In this document: positions 57,673 through 64,000 of the stretch, piece after piece
How positions within the stretch are numbered: the stretch's first letter is position 1
Layout: each line of letters starts with the position of its first letter
From: Paenibacillus sp. 1_12
GTDB taxonomy: Bacteria > Bacillota > Bacilli > Paenibacillales > NBRC-103111
Assembly: GCF_900114475.1 (NCBI RefSeq)
Contig: NZ_FOTE01000012.1
Span: forward strand, 62,001 to 126,000
DNA length: 64,000 nucleotides
Direction of reading: 5' to 3'
The notes under the pieces: model-generated
Databases searched by the model: none
The model's input: the letters and a program-made list of their open reading frames with translations, nothing else
What the model was told of the DNA's origin: nothing
Position numbers and translations under genes: made by a program

Positions 57673-57735
57673 ATGTCTTTCTTCGTATATATCACACAAT
57701 TCTATGAGCGTCTTTGCGACTACCATCAATCTTGA
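57673..57735 (+). CDS. Candidate 20-residue upstream ORF
   Basis: ATG at 57673 has AAGGGAG ten bases upstream and opens a 20-codon ORF (MSFFVYITQFYERLCDYHQS) ending 35 bp before the PAS kinase start. It may be a small protein or a chance ORF. It does not resemble Sda. Confidence 0.25.
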   Translation: MSFFVYITQFYERLCDYHQS

Positions 57736-57770
57736 ATTGGCTTTCAACCAGACGTGGAGGAACAGTACAT

Positions 57771-59243
57771 ATGAAAATGAATTCCATGGAAAGCATTTGG
57801 CATACCAACACCGAAAAACGGCTGCAAGAAATCAATGAATTATTCCAATTAATTACAGAAAATACCTCTGATGTGATCTCCTACAGTACAGGGGACGGAT
57901 TGTGCAAATATGTGTCTTCCTCGGTTCAATCCCTGCTCGGCTATGAAACGGCAGAATTAATTGGTAAACGAACATTTGATTTTATTCATGCCGATGATAT
58001 AAACGCTCTGCACAGCTTAGGTGTCAACAAGGCGGGTGGCGTTGCAAGCTTCCGGTTTCGTCACAAGTTTGGTCACTATTTGTGGTTTGAATCCGCTTTC
58101 AAAAGTATAAAAAATGAAGATGGCACTCTGAAGTATAATATAAGCATCGCGAGAGACATCACTAAACGTAAGCAGGCGGAAGAAAATCTGCGGCAAAGTG
58201 AAGAGCGCTTTCAGAGCGCTTTCGGCCATGCACCGATCGGGATGGCACTTGTCGATTTAAATGGACAGTATTTCAAAGTCAATCAAACCCTGTGCAGCAT
58301 CATCGGTTATTCCGAGCAGGAGCTGCTGCAAATTGGTTATATGGATATTACTCATCCGGAAGATTTAAATAAACATATGCAATTGTTGGATATGCTTATG
58401 AACCGAGCCGCAAGTCATTTTTTTCTGGAGAAAAGATATATCCATAAGCATGGATCGATCATATGGGCATTACTCGGCGTGTCTCTAGTCCACGATGATG
58501 AAGGTAACCCTTTATATTTTATTGCACAAATTGAAGACATTATGGATAGAAAAAAATTGGAATTATTGCGAGATGAACAAGAAGAGCTAATGCGCAGAAC
58601 GGACAAGTTATCTACAATTGGTCAATTGGCTGCAAGTATTGCACATGAAATCAGGAATCCGCTAACGACCATCCGCGGATTTATTCAGTTGCTCAGTGAG
58701 ATGAACACTACAAATCCGCAGGCCTACTATCCTATCATCCTTGACGAGCTCGATAGGGCTAATGATATCATCAGCGACTTCCTAGCGTTATCCAAAAATC
58801 GTGTCATTGAGAAGAAAATGCGCAGCCTCAACGACATCATACATACGCTGTATCCGATCATATCAGCGGAAGCTAACCTCCAAGGGCATACCATGGTACT
58901 CGACCTGGATGAAACGATAAGCGACCTGCTGCTGGATGATAAGGAGATCAAGCAGCTTCTGCTTAATCTCATACGAAATGGAATGGAAGCTATGGATGAG
59001 TGCGGAACGCTCACTGTCGTCACCAGACAAAATCAGGAAAAGGTTGAATTGCAAATCTCGGATACGGGCTGCGGCATACCTAAAGCCAAAATGGCTCAGT
59101 TATTTGAACCGTTTTATACGACAAAAGAAAAAGGCACAGGGCTTGGCTTAATGGTTTGTTTAAATATTGTAGAAAAGCATGGGGGAACCCTGACTATTCA
59201 ATCGGAAGAAAATAAAGGGACCTTGATTATCATTACCTTATAG
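57771..59243 (+). CDS. Cytoplasmic two-PAS sensor histidine kinase, sporulation-kinase type
   Basis: Soluble kinase of 490 residues: two PAS domains (about residues 15-130 and 140-255, each ending with an RDITKRKQAEE- or EDIMDRKKLE-type linker), HisKA with IAHEIRNPLTTIRGF, and HATPase with LLNLIRNGMEAM, DTGCGIP and KGTGLGL. No membrane helix is predicted. The layout fits KinA/KinE-like phosphorelay kinases that start sporulation by feeding Spo0F, but an orphan sensor with another partner is possible since no regulator is adjacent. ATG at 57771 has GGAGG ten bases upstream. It is closed by a strong terminator. Confidence 0.92.
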   Translation: MKMNSMESIWHTNTEKRLQEINELFQLITENTSDVISYSTGDGLCKYVSSSVQSLLGYETAELIGKRTFDFIHADDINALHSLGVNKAGGVASFRFRHKFGHYLWFESAFKSIKNEDGTLKYNISIARDITKRKQAEENLRQSEERFQSAFGHAPIGMALVDLNGQYFKVNQTLCSIIGYSEQELLQIGYMDITHPEDLNKHMQLLDMLMNRAASHFFLEKRYIHKHGSIIWALLGVSLVHDDEGNPLYFIAQIEDIMDRKKLELLRDEQEELMRRTDKLSTIGQLAASIAHEIRNPLTTIRGFIQLLSEMNTTNPQAYYPIILDELDRANDIISDFLALSKNRVIEKKMRSLNDIIHTLYPIISAEANLQGHTMVLDLDETISDLLLDDKEIKQLLLNLIRNGMEAMDECGTLTVVTRQNQEKVELQISDTGCGIPKAKMAQLFEPFYTTKEKGTGLGLMVCLNIVEKHGGTLTIQSEENKGTLIIITL

Positions 59244-59309
59244 CCCCTGCATCCAAGCAATCCCCCTAAATGAGGTGCGAAACGAGGAGTTTGGAGGCTA
59301 AGCATGCAT

Positions 59310-59350
59310 AAAAGACCTTGTTCTCTACTGAGTAGAAAACAGGGTCTTTT
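59310..59350 (+). terminator. Terminator of the PAS kinase
   Basis: AAAAGACCTTGTTCTCTA pairs with TAGAAAACAGGGTCTTTT with one mismatch and a five-base loop; the exit is TTTT. Confidence 0.85.
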
Positions 59351-59352
59351 GC

Positions 59353-59495
59353 TTGCCTTGATATTGTTCTAATGTCTGCTGAATGGAGGCTTGATCGCCT
59401 TTATCGGCGAGTGCGGCATTTGGCAGCTAACGATCAAGATTGGTCGTGCCGACAATTGCGTCAGCAAACGCTGGCTGGCTCAATGTGAAACGTAG
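59353..59495 (-). pseudogene. Possible remnant of an aldo/keto reductase C-terminus
   Basis: On the minus strand one frame reads LRFTLSQPAFADAIVGTTNLDR, then a TAG stop, then LPNAALADKGDQASIQQTLE. The first part resembles the conserved aldo/keto reductase C-terminal segment ALRFVLSxPxVxTAIVGTxNPxRL. No upstream part of such a gene remains. This is by motif recall only. Confidence 0.35.
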
Positions 59496-59514
59496 TCATC
59501 TCTTCGATTCCTGA

Positions 59515-60717
59515 TTAGTTTGATATCGACTTGCCGTCAATACTTTTGGGCAAAGGCTTCTGTCTCAATAAGTAGTGGGTTAGTACTGCAGACGCACAGC
59601 CGAGCGCCCCTATAATAACGAAGCCTTCCTTTAGCGTCAGCCAATCCCCTGCGACTCCCATAAAGAACGGTCCGACGAACATTCCAAAACCGTAGATCGC
59701 CTGATAAAATCCCATCGCCGTCGCCCGCTTATCTGGATGCATATGCTTGATGCTGAGCGACATCAGAATGGGCGTAGCCAGTCCTCGGCCAAACCCGGCA
59801 ATCGCCTGTGTGAAGATCAGCCAGCCCAAATCCGATGTAAACGGGATCATCATGCTGAATACACCGTTAAGCACGAAGCCAAATATAATAATCGGCCTAT
59901 CCCCGAACTTTTGCGCCAAATGCCTGCCTCCCACCCATGCCGCCACAGCTGTCGGAAAGGTCGAAAAGAACGTCAGCAGCCCCATATCAAGCTTCGTCGC
60001 ATGAAGCGACAGCGCATACACTGGCGTAAACCCGAAAACGGTTGCAAAGGTCAAAATTTGAAATAATATGGCGAGAGACGAAACGACCAGCAGTGTGCGG
60101 TCACTGGCGACCTCCATAACTCCGCGGGCAGTAATCTTCTGTGCATTGTCATCAAACTTCTCAATGAGGAAGAAGGACCCGGCCATCCCGATCATTCCCA
60201 CAACCGCACCGATCAGGAAAGATGACTCCCAGCCATACATATCGGCAAACCACCCACCGCACAAGATCCCGAGCATTTGTCCCAATGTGTTATAGACGCT
60301 GATCGTGCCAATTGCTTTGGTCGTCTCATCCTTCTTGTAATAGCTGGTAAACAGAATCGTAAAATCGACCCAGGTCGCCGCCGCTGCACCCGCCAACGCA
60401 CGCAGGATCAAAATCCAGGTCAGACTGTTTGTGACCAATATACCTGCGCCGGCAAGCACTGAGAATAAGAGGCCAAACGTAATAAACAGCTTTCTTTTGT
60501 GAAACCGGTCGGACATGATCCCTACAGGAATACGCAGCAGCATTTGGCTGAAGCCATACATGCCAACAATCAGTCCGGCCATTTTATGCGATGCACCCAA
60601 ATCCTCGACATAGGCTGTCAAGATCGGCACACAGGTGTACATCGAGAACCAGAATAATAACGTCACAGCACAGAACATAGGAATACGGTAAGAACGTGGA
60701 GCAGCTGCCGAAGTCAT
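59515..60717 (-). CDS. MFS transporter
   Basis: Twelve-helix permease of 400 residues of the major facilitator superfamily. The loop 2-3 motif reads GIMSDRFHKRKLFITFG. Substrate is not predictable; the first half resembles drug-efflux-type carriers. AAGGAGA lies four bases before the ATG. It lies 190 bp after the M23 gene on the same strand. Confidence 0.92.
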   Translation of the reverse strand: MTSAAAPRSYRIPMFCAVTLLFWFSMYTCVPILTAYVEDLGASHKMAGLIVGMYGFSQMLLRIPVGIMSDRFHKRKLFITFGLLFSVLAGAGILVTNSLTWILILRALAGAAAATWVDFTILFTSYYKKDETTKAIGTISVYNTLGQMLGILCGGWFADMYGWESSFLIGAVVGMIGMAGSFFLIEKFDDNAQKITARGVMEVASDRTLLVVSSLAILFQILTFATVFGFTPVYALSLHATKLDMGLLTFFSTFPTAVAAWVGGRHLAQKFGDRPIIIFGFVLNGVFSMMIPFTSDLGWLIFTQAIAGFGRGLATPILMSLSIKHMHPDKRATAMGFYQAIYGFGMFVGPFFMGVAGDWLTLKEGFVIIGALGCASAVLTHYLLRQKPLPKSIDGKSISN

Positions 60718-60910
60718 AAGGTCTCCTTTCGGTAAAGCTATGATTTATTATCTCGAATCATACCTAATATAACCGATGGAAGGAAGAGCTGAATTCATGC
60801 TCAGTTAGTATCGATAAGAATGTAAATTACATATAGGTAACTATAAAGCTGTTACAAGTCCGGTTAGAGAATTCGATTTCGGCGTTGGCGTTGGAATTGA
60901 CTCTATGAAT

Positions 60911-62329
60911 TTACTGCGGGAGGGCATTGCTCGCCTTAGGCAGCCAATGAAACGGAGTCGTATCGAAAAACAGATCCGGGTTCACCGGCACATTATGAGC
61001 CCAAAATGTGAAATGCAGATGCGGGCCGGTGGAGAATCCCGTTGTGCCCACCAGTCCGATAATATCTCCTTGCTTAACATGGTCTCCAGCCTTCACACGA
61101 AGCTCGGACATATGCGCATATTGCGAAAACAAGCCCATGCCGTGATCAATATAAATCGAATTCCCCGTCAAGTAGAGCATTTCCGACAAAACGACAATAC
61201 CATCATTCGCTGCCTTGATCGGAGTACCTTCCTTGGCCGCCAGATCAAGGGCACGATGACTGCTGTCGAACTTCCCATTCACATAGCGGGTATAGCCATA
61301 GGGTGTGGTTAAAATCCCCTCTATCGGCTTGATAAAGTTCGTACTGAATAGAAACTCACCCTGGGAGTCACTCCGTGCTTTATCGATTATCTTCTGATCA
61401 TCCTCAATACGCTTTGTGTCCTGCTTCATGCTTTCCATTTGCTTGGTGACCTGCAGGTACTGGGTTTGGAACTTTTTCGCCTTGATAGTAAGCGTACTGT
61501 CACCAATCGGGTAGCTGCCCGCCTTGATCCCAAGTGACATCGGCAAATAAGTAAAATAGCCTGCACCGAAGGGCTCCAGCTTATAGGTTTTCCCTTCCCA
61601 GGTGACTTCTCCTGGCTCCCTATGCCTTACGAGTACAACATCTCCAGGAGATGCAGCTTCCGGCAGAACTGTCCATTGGGCCTCCATTGCCTTTTGTGCG
61701 GTTTCCGGTTCATTATAAAAGGAAGCCTCTTTCACGGCCGCCTGTATCCGCACACGTTCTGCATCCATTTCCTTGGCAATATCCGTCGTTACCTTACTAT
61801 GCCAAGTAACACCGCCATCAACCGTTACCCACAGCGGTGCTTCCGCTTTTGATCCATTTTCAAGCTGTACCCAACCCACATTGCGAGTTAGAAACTGCGA
61901 TTTCTGTACTTTATAATCTTCAGCCAACACATGAATGACGAGCGGATTCTGCTCCTTGCCGCTCATCCAGCTTACCGGAATATCGCTTACACTAGTGGTC
62001 TCTGAGGATGGGGCAGTATTAGCAGTGTCTGTCGCAGCAGCTACCCAATGGACGCCCCCGTCCTGGGTAACCATCATGCCATCTGTGTACCGAACCCAGC
62101 CATGAGACAAGCTATCCATGTGAAAATCGAGCAGCTCCCGTTTCTTCACCTCTGCTTTGGGGTTGACAGCCGTAACGGAGCCGCTTGCATCCGGTGCCTT
62201 TACGGAGGGTTGAAACCATACTATGACAGCCGCACATACCAATACACTCAATACCCCTAAACCTATTCGATATCGGGAAGAAGGCTTCCCGGCTGTGTGC
62301 TTGTGTTCAGCTTTTCTCTCAAGCTTCAT
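60911..62329 (-). CDS. M23 endopeptidase with N-terminal propeller-like repeats
   Basis: Exported or membrane-anchored peptidase of 472 residues. A basic N-terminus and a helix (about 22-42) anchor it. Residues about 65-205 carry two stretches, WVRYTDGMMVTQDGGVHWVA and VTVDGGVTWHSKV, that look like YCF48/BNR propeller blades. A middle domain and a coiled coil (about 300-345) lead to a lysostaphin-type M23 domain with the zinc motifs HRALDLAAKEGTPI (HxxxD) and GPHLHF (HxH), which are complete. It probably cleaves peptidoglycan peptide bridges. AGGAGAG lies ten bases before the ATG. Confidence 0.92.
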   Translation of the reverse strand: MKLERKAEHKHTAGKPSSRYRIGLGVLSVLVCAAVIVWFQPSVKAPDASGSVTAVNPKAEVKKRELLDFHMDSLSHGWVRYTDGMMVTQDGGVHWVAAATDTANTAPSSETTSVSDIPVSWMSGKEQNPLVIHVLAEDYKVQKSQFLTRNVGWVQLENGSKAEAPLWVTVDGGVTWHSKVTTDIAKEMDAERVRIQAAVKEASFYNEPETAQKAMEAQWTVLPEAASPGDVVLVRHREPGEVTWEGKTYKLEPFGAGYFTYLPMSLGIKAGSYPIGDSTLTIKAKKFQTQYLQVTKQMESMKQDTKRIEDDQKIIDKARSDSQGEFLFSTNFIKPIEGILTTPYGYTRYVNGKFDSSHRALDLAAKEGTPIKAANDGIVVLSEMLYLTGNSIYIDHGMGLFSQYAHMSELRVKAGDHVKQGDIIGLVGTTGFSTGPHLHFTFWAHNVPVNPDLFFDTTPFHWLPKASNALPQ

Positions 62330-62632
62330 CGTTAATTATCTCTCCTCTCCTGCAGGAAAAGGCGCTTCACCCGCTGATTCTACTTTCCCTTCCTCTATAT
62401 TACGATATTACCATTTGGGTTGCCATGACTTCTTGTCCAATCTTTATATGGGCATATGAACCTGAGTGGGATTAGCTTGATCCCCCAACGATCACAACCG
62501 AAATAAAGTCTTTTTTCCATTTTGAATTTATTTGAGAAAACAACAAAAAAGACAGAGGAAATAGGCCGATCATGTCGAATACTTTTCCAATTACTGTTAA
62601 TTAATTCACATCTACGATTGGTGGCTGCAGCT
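62330..62632. other. Divergent intergenic region
   Basis: This 303-bp gap separates the M23 gene from the diguanylate cyclase. It is AT-rich with no clear hexamers or repeats; the antisense ORF across 62395-62760 has no coding character. Confidence 0.4.
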
Positions 62633-64000
62633 ATGATCCAAACATTGTTATCAAATTTGGCACTACTTACGACCTTTCTATTTTTCTCCAGCCGATTGTT
62701 CAAACTCAAACCTACAGCACATTCATCTTCGATGCCCAACAAAGTAAAGGTAGGTATCATTCATGGTCTATTTGGCGTTATCCTTATGTTTTTTAGTGTA
62801 AGCGTATCGGCCCAGACTATGTTTGATTTCAGAAATAATACAATCGTCGTTTCAGCCTATTTTGGCGGCATTTATTCCGCCCTGATCACGACCCTAATTA
62901 TATCCACAGGACGCGTTCTGCTGTTTGGCGGCATTAATCCCTCCTCGCTTATGGGGACATTCAATGCGTTCATCATTTCCCTCTTATCCGTCCTTCTCTT
63001 CCAAAAGGTGTCCGGATATTGGAAAGCATGGTTAAGCTCCATATCGGTAAATATCATACTGGCGATATCATCCATCCTTCTTCTTGTACCGGCCCAAAGC
63101 ACTGAAATATTACCTTATTTTTTGCCTATGATGTTAGCAAGCGGCCTGCTGGCTGCTTATTTGATCCGTTTTCTGGAAAAGTCCGATCAATTGCTCATTA
63201 CCGTTGAACAGAGCGAAAAGCGCTACCGCAGCCTGTTTACGTTATATGATACGATTCTGCATGCCGCTCAAGATGTTGCCATTATTGCAACGGACGCCAA
63301 AGGCGTTATTCATCTGTTCAACACAGGCGCACAAAGACTTTTCGGCTATCAGTCAGAGGAGCTGATTGGCAGGCATACGCCTTATTTGCTGCATTTGCCA
63401 TCGGAAATCCAGGAATACAGCGAACAATTAAGCCGCCTACACAAGCATCCGATTGAAGGATTTGATGTTTTGGTCGATTTCGCTAAGCATTCGGACTCAC
63501 AGCAAAAAGAATGGACCTACGTCCGAAAGGACGGGAGCCACCTGCAAGTCAATATGATCGTTAGCTCCATTAGAGATCATGATCATCAAATCACCGGTTA
63601 TCTGGGTATCGGTACAGATATTACAGAGAAGAAGCAGGCAGAGGAAAAACTGCTGGAGGCCAACCGTATTTTGCATCAGCTATCCATGATGGATGGGTTA
63701 ACGGAGATTGCGAATCGACGTTCTTTTGAGGAAAATCTGGAACGCGAGTGGAAAAGAGCGGAACGCAGCTCAGAGGCGTTATCCTTAATCATGTTCGATA
63801 TTGATTTTTTCAAGCTGTATAATGATACCTATGGACATTTGGGCGGAGATTTTTGCTTGAAGCGGGTAGCTTCCATAGCCCAGAAATCGCTTTACCGCAA
63901 GCCTGACTTTATCGCTCGTTATGGCGGAGAAGAATTTGGGATTATTTTGCCCCAGACGAATGCACAGGATGCCTTATTGATCGCTGAGAGAATCAGAAAA
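62633..64000 (+). CDS. Membrane diguanylate cyclase (5TMR_LYT-PAS-GGDEF), 3'-truncated
   Basis: The frame is open to the window edge (456 codons). Residues about 1-190 form a five- or six-helix sensor of the 5TMR_LYT type (SVSAQTMFDFRNNTIVVSAYFGG); a PAS domain follows (about 215-345, ending in GTDITEKKQAEE), then GGDEF from about 355 with DGLTEIANRRSFEENLEREW and the active-site GGEEF. The end of the domain lies outside. It would make cyclic di-GMP, opposing the EAL protein at the other end of the window. The only ribosome site before the ATG is a weak GGTGG. Confidence 0.92.
   Translation, partial: MIQTLLSNLALLTTFLFFSSRLFKLKPTAHSSSMPNKVKVGIIHGLFGVILMFFSVSVSAQTMFDFRNNTIVVSAYFGGIYSALITTLIISTGRVLLFGGINPSSLMGTFNAFIISLLSVLLFQKVSGYWKAWLSSISVNIILAISSILLLVPAQSTEILPYFLPMMLASGLLAAYLIRFLEKSDQLLITVEQSEKRYRSLFTLYDTILHAAQDVAIIATDAKGVIHLFNTGAQRLFGYQSEELIGRHTPYLLHLPSEIQEYSEQLSRLHKHPIEGFDVLVDFAKHSDSQQKEWTYVRKDGSHLQVNMIVSSIRDHDHQITGYLGIGTDITEKKQAEEKLLEANRILHQLSMMDGLTEIANRRSFEENLEREWKRAERSSEALSLIMFDIDFFKLYNDTYGHLGGDFCLKRVASIAQKSLYRKPDFIARYGGEEFGIILPQTNAQDALLIAERIRK

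Larger units (their letters stand above)
57274..57770. other. Long AT-rich control region
   Basis: Nearly 500 bp lie between the divergent LysM-3D gene and the PAS kinase. It holds the DnaA-box cluster, the kinase promoter and the small ORF listed separately; nothing else in it is recognised. Confidence 0.6.

Noticed and set aside
62395-62760. Minus-strand ORF of 121 codons before the diguanylate cyclase gene
   Set aside because: It overlaps the start of the well-supported plus-strand gene and the intergenic region, with no RBS or domain.
1-64000. Prophage, insertion sequences or genomic island
   Set aside because: No transposase, integrase, terminal repeats or tRNA-bounded segment could be found, and base use looks even by eye.

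Overview
The window reads as ordinary chromosome of a Gram-positive, spore-forming Firmicute, most likely Paenibacillus or a close relative. The support is strong AGGAGG-type ribosome binding sites with many GTG and TTG starts, a Firmicute-type GalT, YesM/YesN two-component pairs beside an ABC sugar importer with no ATPase gene, KhtT/KhtU, CdaR, a YkuI-like EAL protein and a KinA-style PAS kinase. There is no rRNA, tRNA, CRISPR array, prophage or insertion sequence that I can support. The genus is an inference from gene content.

Layout. 1-5 kb: the end of a SNF2-type helicase gene, an EAL phosphodiesterase and a chemoreceptor. 5-10.4 kb: the Leloir operon galK-galE-galT with a divergent AraC-type regulator. 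10.4-14.1 kb: a 7TM sensor kinase and divergent OmpR-type regulator, then rluF. 14.3-19 kb: a class A penicillin-binding protein, a HisS2-type histidyl-tRNA synthetase with an elaborate leader, and a YitT-type membrane protein. 19-24.5 kb: khtT-khtU, a non-coding stretch with a near-perfect LexA box, and two secreted proteins, one built from eight helical repeats. 24.5-32 kb: a deoxyinosine/uracil glycosylase-like protein, a DMT permease, an SDR enzyme, glgC, an AI-2E-type permease and a frameshifted GH13 amylase. 32-41 kb: a second chemoreceptor, a methyltransferase, a sugar-dehydrogenase-like lipoprotein, a GH88 hydrolase, Dps, a small kinase-like protein and cardiolipin synthase. 41-48.4 kb: glycerate kinase with divergent cdaR, a quinone-reductase-like gene with divergent marR, a frameshifted YdjC/ChbG deacetylase, glnS and a histidine phosphatase. 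48.6-55.6 kb: ABC importer followed by YesM/YesN. 55.6-64 kb: glutamate racemase, a LysM-3D protein, a DnaA-box cluster ahead of a PAS histidine kinase, an MFS permease, an M23 endopeptidase and the start of a diguanylate cyclase.

Themes. Carbohydrate use is prominent (Leloir pathway, glycogen precursor synthesis, GH13, GH88, glycerate/sugar diacid, ABC import). Sensing is the second theme: two chemoreceptors, three sensor kinases, an EAL protein and a GGDEF protein. Cell-wall work is the third (PBP, MurI, 3D protein, M23).

The most interesting non-coding signal is the hisS2 leader (17651-17864). It has a sigma-A promoter, an 18-codon leader ORF with tandem His codons and a good RBS, three overlapping alternative hairpins and a strong terminator, and no T-box motif. 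That is the layout of ribosome-mediated attenuation, which would be unexpected for a Firmicute aminoacyl-tRNA synthetase gene. Next are a three-member DnaA-box cluster far from any dnaA gene but upstream of a sporulation-type kinase, and a LexA-type box facing a broken micro-ORF beside khtT. Two genes (GH13 and YdjC) each carry what looks like a single-base deletion; sequencing error and true decay cannot be told apart here.
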